A stretch of DNA of 64,000 nucleotides from JAGNGI01 sp035448825 (GTDB lineage Bacteria; Fidelibacterota; UBA2242), in contig DAOTJS010000005.1 in assembly GCA_035448825.1 (NCBI GenBank), positions 1-64,000 on the forward strand. Reading direction: 5' to 3'. Positions 43,030 through 52,502 of the stretch are shown here, piece by piece. How positions within the stretch are numbered: the first letter of the stretch is position 1; each line of letters starts with the position of its first letter. Below the pieces are notes generated by a model. That model was not told the origin of the DNA and searched no databases. It was given only the letters and a program-made list of their open reading frames with translations. The translations under genes and the position numbers were made by a program.

Positions 43030-43503
43030 CTAAATTCGATTACGTAATTCCGGGCAACGTTCCACGAGCGCCGATCGAAAGCGCTCGTGAGACAATCCTT
43101 CTTTTAGGATAATTAAAACGGTATCATCACCGGCAATTGTGCCGATTATTTCATCCATTTCATAGGCATCAAGAAGCAGAGCGACACTCGGAGCGAAAGA
43201 GGGCAGACATTTAAGCACAGCGAGATTACCGGAAAAGGAGATCGAACGGCAGGTTTGCAGAGGAGAGCTGCCTTCGACCGACGGCTTTGAACTTTGAAAG
43301 TTTTCGGAAAGCGCATAAATATACCCTTTCTCGGCATCGGGGACTTTAATAATCTTCAAAGCCATTAAGTCGCGCGAAAGAGTTGCCTGGGTTGTGGCAA
43401 AACCCTGTTTTTCGAGAACGTCTTTTAATTCGTTCTGGTTAGAAATTTGTCCGGAGGCAATAATTTTCCGGATAGCTCTGTGTCGGTCTCTTTTAGTATT
43501 CAT
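43030..43503 (-). CDS. argR: Arginine repressor
   Basis: 157 aa from ATG 43503. The open frame extends to 43599, but that part would read through the ARG-box-like sites and is unlike the family. N-terminal winged helix (HRAIRKIIASGQISNQNELK; FATTQATLSRDLMALKI) and C-terminal arginine-binding/oligomerisation domain with IIGTIAGDDTVLIIL. It would repress arg biosynthesis when arginine is plentiful. Position at the head of the argGHCJBD run and sites in front of it suggest self-regulation of the whole operon. A GGAGG sequence occurs ~45 nt upstream of the ATG, too far to serve this start directly. Confidence 0.93.
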   Translation of the reverse strand: MNTKRDRHRAIRKIIASGQISNQNELKDVLEKQGFATTQATLSRDLMALKIIKVPDAEKGYIYALSENFQSSKPSVEGSSPLQTCRSISFSGNLAVLKCLPSFAPSVALLLDAYEMDEIIGTIAGDDTVLIILKEGLSHERFRSALVERCPELRNRI

Positions 43504-43508
43504 CTTAA

Positions 43509-43547
43509 AACGTATAAATATACTTAAAAAGCGAATAAATATACAAC
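43509..43547 (-). promoter_or_regulatory. Tandem ARG-box-like operator
   Basis: Two imperfect palindromes, gtataaatatac (43512-43523) and gaataaatatac (43533-43544), have centres exactly 21 bp apart. This is the spacing of paired 18-bp ARG boxes separated by 3 bp, to which one ArgR hexamer binds. They lie just upstream of the argR ATG on the minus strand and so could control argR-argGHCJBD. The half-sites (tATAc) are AT-rich variants of the E. coli consensus. Confidence 0.65.
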
Positions 43548-44055
43548 CTCCTTTACATATATGCAAATAATATTTTGGGATTCGATAAATGAAAGTCAAT
43601 AGTTTGATTTAAATATCAAAACTTCCCCCAATTTTTTAGTAAGTTTTTCTTATACAGAGTAGGTGATTTTTAAATTAAATAATCTCTACAATACTTTAAG
43701 GTCTTCAGTCTAATCTGGATTTTATGGTAGTAAGATAGAGTTTTTAGATTGGATTAACTCCGAAGCAGTCCCGCTCGGAGGGACAAGATTTTTACCTTTT
43801 TTCTCATACCGCGTAGCGGTTAAGGTATTGTAGATCTGAGGAAAGTCCTGTTAAGTATATTTTAAACAATCAGTTGGTCTTTAAATCCAATCAATTTATT
43901 TAAAAGCAGGGTTAAAGAAAAGCAAGCGGCTTTTAGGATATTATTCTTGAAATAAAGATGCGGAATCGTTATTATTAGATGTAATTGGGAATGGTGTAAG
44001 AGAGTGCAGAGATTTAAATCAAACATATTTATCAAAAAAATTAAAAGGATAGAAG
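43548..44055. other. Intergenic region between argR and the MscS gene
   Basis: About 500 nt without a gene. It contains a GGAGG motif (minus strand, ~43550), a solo copy of the nested-palindrome repeat otherwise found beside the GxxExxY gene (43751-43791), and a small hairpin accgc-gta-gcggt (43808-43820). The rest is AT-rich with nothing recognisable; divergent promoters must lie here. Confidence 0.5.
43751..43791. repeat. Solo copy of the nested-palindrome repeat
   Basis: Contains ggattaactccgaagcagtc followed by ccgctcgg and agggacaagatt, matching the copies at 12243-12285 and 12334-12379. No GxxExxY gene is adjacent here. Confidence 0.75.
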
Positions 44056-45090
44056 ATGTCTAAGCCGTTTGAAACTTACATTCTGCCACTAACAATTGTA
44101 GTAATCAGTGCCTTAATAGGATTACTGCTGGATAGGTTAGTGTTTAGCCGATGGAGAAAAAACATTCGCAAAACAAGGCATCCGGTATTTAAGGTTATTG
44201 GTCATTCGATGCGTGGTATTTTGATAATCCTGATGGGATTGGTGGGTTTGTACATTGCTTTAAGTTATTTTGGGATCGAGCAAGAAGTTCTAAGTAGCCT
44301 GCGCAAATTACTAATAGTGTTGATTATTTTGACGTTTACGGTTTTGCTGGCACGGATTGCGGTTGGTTTTATCGAGAATTTAGGTCGCCATAGAAAAATG
44401 CCTTCGTTGACTCTCTTTATTAATCTGACAAAGATTGTAGTTTACGTAATCGGATTTTTGATCATTCTGCAAACGCTAGGTATTTCAATCACGCCATTAT
44501 TGACAGCTTTGGGAGTTGGCGGTTTGGCGGTGGCTCTGGCACTCCAAGATACACTTTCTAATCTTTTTGCCGGTATTTTTATCATCGGTACGAGGTTGGT
44601 TCGACCGGATGATTATATAATGCTATCGGGCGGCGTAGAGGGATATGTGAAAGACGTTAACTGGCGCAATACGATTATCAGAACGATGACGAACAACGAG
44701 AATGTCATTCCTAATTCGGAACTTTCTAAAGTAATAATTACTAATTACAGCCGTCCAGACAAAAAAATGTCTTTGATCGTACCAGTATTGATCGGCTATA
44801 ACAATGATTTGAATAAAGTTGAAGAAGTTCTAATCCAGATTGCCAGAGAAGTTCTAAACGAAATTGAAGGCGGTGTAAAAGATAGCGAGCCCCTGGTGCG
44901 TTTTAGTATCTTTGGCGAAAGTAATATCAGCCTCAACTTGATTGTCAAGGTGCGAAATTACGAGGCTCAGTTTCCTATTCGCCATGAATTGATTAAGCGC
45001 ATTCACCAGCGCTTTAAGGAGGAAAATATCGAAGTACCTTACCCGGTGCGCACAGTTTATTTAAAATCGCCAGGCGAACAGGAAATCTAA
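44056..45090 (+). CDS. MscS-family mechanosensitive channel
   Basis: 344 aa. Four hydrophobic helices (residues ~8-28, 52-76, 86-105, 117-150), then the MscS pore helix and beta domain: ALGVGGLAVALALQDTLSNLFAGIFII (in part) is the Gly/Ala-packed pore-lining TM3, and VRPDDYIMLSGGVEGYVKDVNWRNTIIRTMTNNENVIPNS (in part) the beta domain. Releases solutes on hypo-osmotic shock. Monocistronic with ~280 nt on the downstream side in which I see no gene. The start follows AAAAGGAT. Confidence 0.93.
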   Translation: MSKPFETYILPLTIVVISALIGLLLDRLVFSRWRKNIRKTRHPVFKVIGHSMRGILIILMGLVGLYIALSYFGIEQEVLSSLRKLLIVLIILTFTVLLARIAVGFIENLGRHRKMPSLTLFINLTKIVVYVIGFLIILQTLGISITPLLTALGVGGLAVALALQDTLSNLFAGIFIIGTRLVRPDDYIMLSGGVEGYVKDVNWRNTIIRTMTNNENVIPNSELSKVIITNYSRPDKKMSLIVPVLIGYNNDLNKVEEVLIQIAREVLNEIEGGVKDSEPLVRFSIFGESNISLNLIVKVRNYEAQFPIRHELIKRIHQRFKEENIEVPYPVRTVYLKSPGEQEI

Positions 45091-45382
45091 GGTCAATGTT
45101 TTGAATAAAATATGAACTCTAGATTTCATTGAATTTAATACCGTGACGAAATGAAATTTATCAACTTTTTCCAAGAATTATAGACGAGACAGCGACGACA
45201 GAATATTTGTCATACAACTCTTGACTTTTAATTTCTTATTTCATAAAGTTAGGATGTGAATGGAGAGTGTAGAATAAAACTAATTCCAACTGCACCAGAG
45301 AGAAAATCATATTTTATAAATAGGCTGGCTTATTATAGGCCAGACTATTTAATCTTTCAACCTTAAACGAAGGGAGATGGTT

Positions 45383-48300
45383 ATGAAAAAATTTAAGTTA
45401 TTGACAATTAGTCTGATTATCCTGTTCGGACTGAGTGTGGCAGTCAACGGACAGCAAGTAATCGGTTCTTTCCCGACTATGGACGGTGGATTTGAAGGAC
45501 AAACTGAAGGGGTGTTAGTAGGAACGAGTATTGCTACTGGTGTACAAAGAACTGATTGGACTACAAGTAGTTCAAATTTAGGAACGATTTATACAATTGG
45601 AGGTAGGTCTGGTCCACGATATATGAATGCATGGACTACATCTACAGGTAAACGTTGGCAATCACCTACGGCAGGTGAAGGTGCAATTACAAATGTTGAG
45701 TACACCGTTCAGTACTATTATAGAACATCTGGTACAACTGCTACTGCTGAATGTATGCAAATTGGTGTAAGTCCGGATGGAACTGGTTCACCAAAATATT
45801 ACCCAGCCTCTACTCCATTTATTTCGTTACCAGGTACTAATGGAGTGTGGGCAAAATACTCTGCTCAAGTTACTGTACCAACAGCAGGGGGGGCTGGTAA
45901 GTATGGAATTGGAATGATTCGTGCAAACACTCCAACAATGGGAGTAGCTCTTGATATAGACGATTTCGTGATGTACGAAGGTGCCTTAGACGAAATTGCT
46001 CCAGATGAACCGATAAGTCCAGTTGTTTCTGGAGAAACTACGACATCCTTAAATATTAGTTGGACTGCACCGGCTACTGGCGTTGACGGCGGCGGTTATT
46101 TAGTTGTCAGAGGCTCAGCCGATCCGACTACCGCTCCGAACGTAAACGGAATTTATGCAATTGGAAATACCATTGCAGCTGGAGAGGAAGTAGTTTATAT
46201 AGGCACGGCCACCTCTTTTACTGACGAAAACCTGTCGAGTGAGACAACATACTATTATCGGGTTTATACTGTTGATAAGGCTTTTAACTATTCTGCAGGT
46301 GTCCCGGTCAACGGGACCACTTTAGGAATATCTGGGCCAGATGATCCAGTTCCAACTCTTTCCGGTAGAACAACGACTTCTATCAGCTTCACCTGGGCTA
46401 AAAATGTTGCCAGTGATAATGTTATGCTGGCCTATAAAACCACTGACGATATTGGAACTCCGGTTAATGGAACTGCCTATGCCGTTGGTGAACATTTAGC
46501 TGATGGTGCGACGGTGCTTTACAATGGCGGTGATCAGACAAGTTATACTCACTCCGGTTTGACGCCGAATACAACCTACTATTACAAATTCTTTTCCGTG
46601 GATGGAAGCCTGAATTACTCCACTGGTGTTAGTAGTAGCGCCAAGACTTTGATGGCAGAGCCTTCCAACCATGCCGCATCTTTTACGGCTACCGAAGTGA
46701 CCTATACCAGTATCAAACTGACCTGGTTGGATAACGATGGTGATTATCCCGCCGAACAATTTCTGGTAGTTCTGGAAACCGCCAGTGGTTTTGCCCCGGA
46801 AGATGGGCAAGTGTATTCTGATATTGATGCAAATAAATGGGTAAAATATGTTAATCATGGTGTCCAAACCGTGACTTTCACCGGTCTGGAAGACGGCGTT
46901 ACTTATTACGCCAAAATCTGGCCGGTTTCTAACACTGGCGGCAGTGCCGAATACTATGATTACAAAACTGACGGTACAGTTCCGGAGCTTTCTCAAGCGA
47001 CTCCAGCCTATCCGAGCTTGCCATTCGTTGAGAACTTCGATTATACGATCGGTGACTTGCTCACCAATCACGGGTGGGTTGCTCATAGTGGCGCCGGAAA
47101 TCAATCTATTGATGTGACCAGCGGATTGGTGTTTGATGGCTATCTGGGTTCCGGCGTCGGCGGTGCCGCGAATCTGGATAATAATGGAGAAGATGTTCAT
47201 AAAGTTTTTGATCCAGTCACGGCGGATTCAATCTATGCCTCGTTCATTATTCAGACTGAGAGCTCGAATGCAGCAGGTTATTTCCTCCATTTAGGCAAAT
47301 CAGAAATTGGTACGACCTGGTTGGGAAGAGTATGGGTTAACGCGACTGGTGATGGGGTAGCGATTAGTAGTGGAAGTGCCCCAGCCAGTTATGTTCCGAT
47401 CACAGCGGGTAAGCCGACGCTCTTAGTGGTAAAATATAATTTGAGTACGAAAATCAGCAGTCTGTATGTTTTTGATACGTTTCCGACTGAGGAACCGGCG
47501 ACACCCAATCTTACCTTTACTGAAACCAGTAACTTTGCAAATGTCGGCAGTATTGCCTTGAGACAATACAATGCCAATCAGCGAGTTATCGTTGATGGCA
47601 TTCGGGTAGCCAAGACCTGGGCTGAGGCAGTTGCACCCGCGCCGCTCGATCTGGTCAGCACGCCGACTTTTGATCCACCAGCCGGAAATTATTATACTAC
47701 TCAAAATGTAACTATCTCAACGACTACTGAAGGGGCGACGATTTACTATACTACTGATGGCAATGATCCGACTGATAGCAGTCCAGTTTATACGGTACCG
47801 ATTCCGGTGAGTAGTACAACGACTATAAAAGCTAAGGCATATAAAACCGGTTATACACCAAGTTCGGTTGCCACGGCCGTATATTCTTTCCCAATTGAAG
47901 TAGCTAATATTGCGGCTTTAAGAGATTTACCGACCGGACCAACCTGGTACAAGCTTACTGGAGAAGCTGTCTTGACTTTTAAATCTACTACCCGGCATAC
48001 TAAATATATTCAGGATGCCACCGGTGCTATTCTAATTGATGACTATTCCGGCGTAATTACAACTCCATACAATCTGTACGATGGAATCACCGGAATTATC
48101 GGATCTTTGCAAGATTATAATGGAATGTTACAATTTGTGCCAGTAACCGACCCCGGTCCGGCGACCAGTACCGGGAATGCAGTTGCACCAGTTGAAGTTA
48201 CTCTCGCAAATCTGAATACTGATTACCAAGCGAAATTGGTTAAGATCAAGAATGTGGTAATTTCAGGAACTGGTAATTTTGCCGCCAGTACCAATTATAC

Positions 48301-50692
48301 AATCACTGACGTAACTGGATCGGGCGTTATCCGTACTCAATATGCCGATCTGGATTACTTAGGTAAGCCGATTCCCACTACTCTCCAGAATTTAACTGGA
48401 GTGGTTTTGCAATATCAGACAACGACACAATTTATACCGCGTAGTCTGGCAGATTTCGAAGACGCCTCACTGACGCAATACCGTAGCAAAACCAGTGGTA
48501 ATTGGACCGATGCAAGTACCTGGCAAAAATTGGTTGGATCTGAATGGATAGACGCCACCAGTGCGCCAGAAGGCTTTTCCGATTATATCACAATTAAAGC
48601 TGGTGATACTGTTACCGTAAATGATACTCTTCGAATAGGTTCTGGTGCGAAAGTAAATGTCAATGGTTATTTAAAGAATAAGGTTAGCATTATTAGTAAT
48701 GGTACGTTTGTTTTCACCAACGGAAGTATCTACGAACATGCAATTGACAAAGACGCCATTCCTAAAGCAACATGGGAAGAAGGAGCGACATGTTTGATAA
48801 CTGGCATAACCGGGACTTCAGCGCCAACGGGACTTAACCAGGAGTTCTATAATTTTACCTGGAATTGCCCATCTCAAAGCGGTAATCTCAATTTTAACGC
48901 TAATTTGACCACCATTAAAGGCGATTTCAATGTTTTAAATACTAACGGTAAACAATTAAGATTAGGAAGTGTAGATCTGACTGTCAATATTGGCGGTGAT
49001 GTGAATATCGGACAAAATGCACTGTTGACCAGCTCCGGTTCAGCCGGTACATACACGATTACGGTGAATGTTGGTGGTGATATTAATATATCTGGCGGAA
49101 CATTGTATTTAGAAAATGCGGGGAGTCTAGTCGCTGACTGGAATCTGGCAGGCGATTTAGTAATGTATAATGGAACATTAGGCAGGCAGGGCTCAGGGAC
49201 CGGTAATTTAAACTTCATAGAAGGTTCACATGTTTTTAACCGAACGGGTGGAACAATTACCAGTAATAACGGTGGCCCTATTTTTAATGTCAAAACGGGA
49301 GCTACTCTGGATTTGGGTACCAGCCGAATCGAACAAGGACCTTTTAATTTAGATTCTGCGGCGACTTTAATCTGTGGCAATCCGGGTGGACTCGACAGTA
49401 GTTTAACAACTCCAAGGGCTATCACTTTTTCGCCTTATGCCAATTACGTATTTAATTGCCCCAGTGAACAAGTTACCGGTAAACTGTTACCGGCGGTTGT
49501 TAACAACCTGACCTTTGAGAGTTCCGTTGGCGATACTTTGTCGCATAATGTCACTGTCAATGGTTTGCTGACTGTGAATAGCGGTTATTTAGAGATCTCT
49601 GGTGATACTATCACGCTTGGACCAGCCGCTATGCTTGCTGAAACCGGCGGTCTGGTCAAAGGTGACGGTATTATGACTACTACCCGCACTTTGAATAATA
49701 TCAATGCTGAAAATGTGGCCGGTTTGGGTGCCGTAATGACCACTACGAAAGATATGGGTTCGACAGTCGTGACCCGTGGTCATTCAGCCAATTCTGTGAA
49801 TGGCAGACCTAGGCCTAGTATTAGACGTTATTATGATATTCTGCCGACGAATAATAGCGGACTTAATGCGACGCTAGTTTTCAAATATGATGAATCGGAA
49901 TTGGGTGATTTATCAGAATCAGATAAACTGGTGCTATTTAGTCGCTCTGAGGAGGCATCTTTCTGGAGTGAAAGGGGTGGCATATTGGATACCGCCAATA
50001 ATCAAATAACTTTAGCAGGCATTGATAAATTATCAAGATGGACGATTGGGGTGCATGTAAATACTCCGCCTTCGCCCGTTACTATGTTGAAACCTACCGA
50101 AGGCTATGTAGTTACCAATAGCGATATTGTTCAGGATTCACTGATTGAATTAAAATGGAGCAAAGCCGTTGATCCAGACGGTGAGGCGTTGACTTATAAT
50201 TTATTTATCTTGAAGGTGGATATAGATTCGATTGTTGTCGCGATTGAAATACCGGATACGTCTGTTCTGATTAAGGCGCCGACTTACAAAGACAATGGTA
50301 GTTATAAAGTCTATGTTCTAGCTTATGATCCCTGGGAGGCTTTCAGCAGTTCCGATACGGTCAATTTTACCATTAATCTTACCCAGGTAGGTATCAAAGG
50401 AGACTTGATTCCGAAAGTCTTTGCCCTGCATCAGAACTACCCGAATCCATTTAATCCGATTACCACGATTAAATACGACTTGCCCAAAGATGTGTATGTC
50501 AAGCTGGTGATTTATGATCTTATGGGGCGGGAAGTTCGCACACTGGTCAATGAGAAACAGCAAGCCGGGTATCAGTCAATCATCTGGGATGCCAGGAATA
50601 ATTATGGAATGCAGGTTAGTTCTGGCTATTACATCTGCGTAATGCAGGCAGGCGAATTCCGTAAGAACCAAAAGATGGTATTAATGAAATAA
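45383..50692 (+). CDS. Giant multidomain secreted protein with FN3, chitobiase-like and T9SS domains
   Basis: About 1769 aa; ATG 45383 is chosen because AGGGAG lies six bases before it (ATG 45377 would have no spacing). Signal peptide KLLTISLIILFGLSVAVNGQ. In order: an N-terminal beta-sandwich (~25-210); three fibronectin-III-like domains (~210-540, repeated TTYYYRVYTVD / TTYYYKFFSVD motifs); a LamG-like sandwich (~545-745); a chitobiase C-terminal-type domain (~760-845, TTEGATIYYTTDGNDPTDSS); an OB-fold/DUF5689-like part (~850-1000); a long repetitive beta-helix-like stretch (~1020-1500); a further FN3-like domain (~1570-1680); and a T9SS sorting domain (NYPNPFNPITTIKYDLP to NQKMVLMK). No catalytic motif seen; likely a surface adhesin or polysaccharide-binding protein. 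Confidence 0.85.
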   Translation: MKKFKLLTISLIILFGLSVAVNGQQVIGSFPTMDGGFEGQTEGVLVGTSIATGVQRTDWTTSSSNLGTIYTIGGRSGPRYMNAWTTSTGKRWQSPTAGEGAITNVEYTVQYYYRTSGTTATAECMQIGVSPDGTGSPKYYPASTPFISLPGTNGVWAKYSAQVTVPTAGGAGKYGIGMIRANTPTMGVALDIDDFVMYEGALDEIAPDEPISPVVSGETTTSLNISWTAPATGVDGGGYLVVRGSADPTTAPNVNGIYAIGNTIAAGEEVVYIGTATSFTDENLSSETTYYYRVYTVDKAFNYSAGVPVNGTTLGISGPDDPVPTLSGRTTTSISFTWAKNVASDNVMLAYKTTDDIGTPVNGTAYAVGEHLADGATVLYNGGDQTSYTHSGLTPNTTYYYKFFSVDGSLNYSTGVSSSAKTLMAEPSNHAASFTATEVTYTSIKLTWLDNDGDYPAEQFLVVLETASGFAPEDGQVYSDIDANKWVKYVNHGVQTVTFTGLEDGVTYYAKIWPVSNTGGSAEYYDYKTDGTVPELSQATPAYPSLPFVENFDYTIGDLLTNHGWVAHSGAGNQSIDVTSGLVFDGYLGSGVGGAANLDNNGEDVHKVFDPVTADSIYASFIIQTESSNAAGYFLHLGKSEIGTTWLGRVWVNATGDGVAISSGSAPASYVPITAGKPTLLVVKYNLSTKISSLYVFDTFPTEEPATPNLTFTETSNFANVGSIALRQYNANQRVIVDGIRVAKTWAEAVAPAPLDLVSTPTFDPPAGNYYTTQNVTISTTTEGATIYYTTDGNDPTDSSPVYTVPIPVSSTTTIKAKAYKTGYTPSSVATAVYSFPIEVANIAALRDLPTGPTWYKLTGEAVLTFKSTTRHTKYIQDATGAILIDDYSGVITTPYNLYDGITGIIGSLQDYNGMLQFVPVTDPGPATSTGNAVAPVEVTLANLNTDYQAKLVKIKNVVISGTGNFAASTNYTITDVTGSGVIRTQYADLDYLGKPIPTTLQNLTGVVLQYQTTTQFIPRSLADFEDASLTQYRSKTSGNWTDASTWQKLVGSEWIDATSAPEGFSDYITIKAGDTVTVNDTLRIGSGAKVNVNGYLKNKVSIISNGTFVFTNGSIYEHAIDKDAIPKATWEEGATCLITGITGTSAPTGLNQEFYNFTWNCPSQSGNLNFNANLTTIKGDFNVLNTNGKQLRLGSVDLTVNIGGDVNIGQNALLTSSGSAGTYTITVNVGGDINISGGTLYLENAGSLVADWNLAGDLVMYNGTLGRQGSGTGNLNFIEGSHVFNRTGGTITSNNGGPIFNVKTGATLDLGTSRIEQGPFNLDSAATLICGNPGGLDSSLTTPRAITFSPYANYVFNCPSEQVTGKLLPAVVNNLTFESSVGDTLSHNVTVNGLLTVNSGYLEISGDTITLGPAAMLAETGGLVKGDGIMTTTRTLNNINAENVAGLGAVMTTTKDMGSTVVTRGHSANSVNGRPRPSIRRYYDILPTNNSGLNATLVFKYDESELGDLSESDKLVLFSRSEEASFWSERGGILDTANNQITLAGIDKLSRWTIGVHVNTPPSPVTMLKPTEGYVVTNSDIVQDSLIELKWSKAVDPDGEALTYNLFILKVDIDSIVVAIEIPDTSVLIKAPTYKDNGSYKVYVLAYDPWEAFSSSDTVNFTINLTQVGIKGDLIPKVFALHQNYPNPFNPITTIKYDLPKDVYVKLVIYDLMGREVRTLVNEKQQAGYQSIIWDARNNYGMQVSSGYYICVMQAGEFRKNQKMVLMK

Positions 50693-50717
50693 GGCATTTC
50701 CTGAGGTTTTGTGAGAG

Positions 50718-50748
50718 AAGAGGCTGTCGTATGACAGCCTCTTTTTTT
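50718..50748 (+). terminator. Rho-independent terminator
   Basis: An 11-bp stem aagaggctgtc (50718-50728) / gacagcctctt (50733-50743) with a 4-nt loop runs into seven T. It ends the giant-protein transcript. The loop-side word ggctgtc/gacagcc also recurs in the palindromes just downstream. Confidence 0.9.
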
Positions 50749-50949
50749 GTAGGACAGGCATTCTTGCCTGTCTATGGGATGATGTAGGTCGAAATGGTAT
50801 TTCGACCATGGCGATTTAGCAAATCGCCCTACAATGTTAAGGTATTCCTGCCTGTCGGAAATAGACAGCCTGGAAAGGCTGTCCTACGTATTTTGAGGGA
50901 TGGGCTTTTTTGCTTATCTATTACTGACAGCCTGGAAAGGCTGTCCTAC
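50749..50949. repeat. Cluster of GTAG-tagged palindromes (family 3)
   Basis: Five palindromes each carry GTAG at the left or CTAC at the right: 50749-50772 (core gacaggca/tgcctgtc), 50784-50807 (gtcgaaat/atttcgac), 50810-50832 (ggcgattt/aaatcgcc + CTAC), 50864-50887 and 50926-50949 (identical cores gacagcct/aggctgtc + CTAC). A decayed copy is near 50840-50856. The tetranucleotide GTAG next to an imperfect hairpin is the known layout of REP elements, but the cores differ from one another. A related one is at 20458-20481. Confidence 0.85.
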
Positions 50950-51014
50950 AAAAAATTATTTGATATTTTCAATTATTTTCGGCAAATTTGCACGCTTTTT
51001 AAGGAGTAATGAAA

Positions 51015-51209
51015 ATGTCGAAAGTTTGTGATATTTGCGGAAAAAAGTCGCTTCACGGTAACAAAGTTAGTCACGCTAATAATAAAACTCATCGGAGATG
51101 GGAACCAAATTTGCGCAAAATAAGAATATTGGACAATAACGGTTCGATTAAGACTGTAAAAGTTTGTCTGTCCTGTCTCAAAAGCGGTACAATACAAAAA
51201 GCGGTTTGA
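51015..51209 (+). CDS. rpmB: 50S ribosomal protein L28
   Basis: 64 aa from ATG 51015, which has AAGGAG at 51001-51006 at normal spacing; ATG 51009 is too close. MSKVCDICGKKSLHGNKVSHANNKTHRRW and VKVCLSCLKSGTIQKAV (in part) identify L28, with the CxxC...CxxC zinc-type cysteines kept. Stand-alone gene with its own terminator, convergent with ftsZ. Confidence 0.95.
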   Translation: MSKVCDICGKKSLHGNKVSHANNKTHRRWEPNLRKIRILDNNGSIKTVKVCLSCLKSGTIQKAV

Positions 51210-51235
51210 TAGTGATACTCTGAAGATTAATATTA

Positions 51236-51265
51236 AAAGCCCCTGATTTTACAGGGGCTTTTTGT
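51236..51265 (+). terminator. Rho-independent terminator (possibly bidirectional)
   Basis: Stem agcccctg (51238-51245) / caggggct (51252-51259) with a 6-nt loop and T-run; A-residues on the other side allow it to work for ftsZ on the minus strand too. Confidence 0.9.
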
Positions 51266-51289
51266 TTAATAGTAGAGGAATAGGTCGGA

Positions 51290-52489
51290 TTATTTAATTT
51301 TGTAACGTAGATAAGTTGGAATATTAGTCTGTTGTGCTTTACGAGAAGTATAACTAGCCGCATTTATTTCAGCGGGATTCGGAATTTTCAGGACTTCTTC
51401 ATCGTTAAAAAGACTAACAGGCTGGCCGGGTTCAGCGATTCTATTCCAGATGTCATCCTCCTTTGGCGGTTCATTTTTAATCGGAAAAGAGAAAACCTCC
51501 GTATTGGCGGTCAGATTAATCGGTATCGGCGCTTCGCCAAAACCGGTCGCGATGACGGTAATCATAATTTCATCGGTGTAGTTTTCGTCCACAACCATAC
51601 CGAAAATAGTTTCAGCATTGGAACCAACCTCGTCCCTGATTATTGAGCAGGCTTCGTCAACTTCATGAATATCGAGATTAGTCGGTCCGGTAATGTTAAT
51701 CAACAGGCCTTTGGCGTCTTTGATATTTACTTCGTCGAGTAGCGGACTGGAAATAGCTTGCTGAGCGGCTAGAACAGCGCGTTCCTCGCCGGTTGCCAGA
51801 CCGGTGCCCATAATAGCTTCCCCCATATTTTTCATAATGGTTCTAACGTCGGCAAAATCTAGATTGATAACGCCATTTTTATTAATCAGGTCCGAAATGC
51901 CGCGAATCGCTTGATACAATACACTGTCAGCGGTTTTGAAAGCGTCCATGATGGAGGTATTACGTTCGACAATCGCCAGTAATTTTTGGTTCGGAATGAC
52001 GATCAAAGTATCAACGCATTTCTTAAGTTCGGCGATACCCTCTTCGGCGCGTGCCATCCGCTTAGGTCCCTCGAAATTAAAAGGTTTAGTGACGATTCCA
52101 ACGGTCAATGAGCCTTGTTCACGTGCCAGTTGAGCGACAATCGGCGCGGCACCGGTTCCGGTTCCGCCTCCCATTCCAGCGGCTATGAAAACCATATCGG
52201 TATTTTCGAGTATTGTGGCTATCGTTTGGCGGTCGGCTTCCGCCGCTTTCCGTCCAATATCAGCGATAGCCCCGGCGCCCCGACCACGAGTCAATGCCCG
52301 TCCTATCTGATATTTTATAGGAGCTTTACAACGGTCAAGAGCCTGTATGTCCGTATTAAGACCAACAAAATCCACTCCGGTTAATCCATTCTCAATCATT
52401 CTAGTAATGGCGTTTCCACCGCCACCTCCGATGCCAATGACTTTCGTTTTGGCTTGTTGATTGGCTAATTCTTCGAATTCAAATAACAT
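51290..52489 (-). CDS. ftsZ: Cell division protein FtsZ
   Basis: 399 aa tubulin-like GTPase forming the Z ring. VIGIGGGGGNAITRMI and the tubulin signature AGMGGGTGTGAAPIVAQLA are intact, and the T7-loop region NLDFADVRTIM is present. After a variable linker of ~60 residues the chain ends IPTYLRYKIK, the short C-terminal peptide (IPxFLR-like) that binds FtsA. Last gene of the dcw cluster, 13 nt after ftsA. Confidence 0.97.
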   Translation of the reverse strand: MLFEFEELANQQAKTKVIGIGGGGGNAITRMIENGLTGVDFVGLNTDIQALDRCKAPIKYQIGRALTRGRGAGAIADIGRKAAEADRQTIATILENTDMVFIAAGMGGGTGTGAAPIVAQLAREQGSLTVGIVTKPFNFEGPKRMARAEEGIAELKKCVDTLIVIPNQKLLAIVERNTSIMDAFKTADSVLYQAIRGISDLINKNGVINLDFADVRTIMKNMGEAIMGTGLATGEERAVLAAQQAISSPLLDEVNIKDAKGLLINITGPTNLDIHEVDEACSIIRDEVGSNAETIFGMVVDENYTDEIMITVIATGFGEAPIPINLTANTEVFSFPIKNEPPKEDDIWNRIAEPGQPVSLFNDEEVLKIPNPAEINAASYTSRKAQQTNIPTYLRYKIK

Positions 52490-52502
52490 TTTGCCTCCCT
52501 AA

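Noticed and set aside
43504..43599. N-terminal extension of argR
   Set aside because: It would translate the ARG-box-like operator and is unlike the family's winged-helix start.
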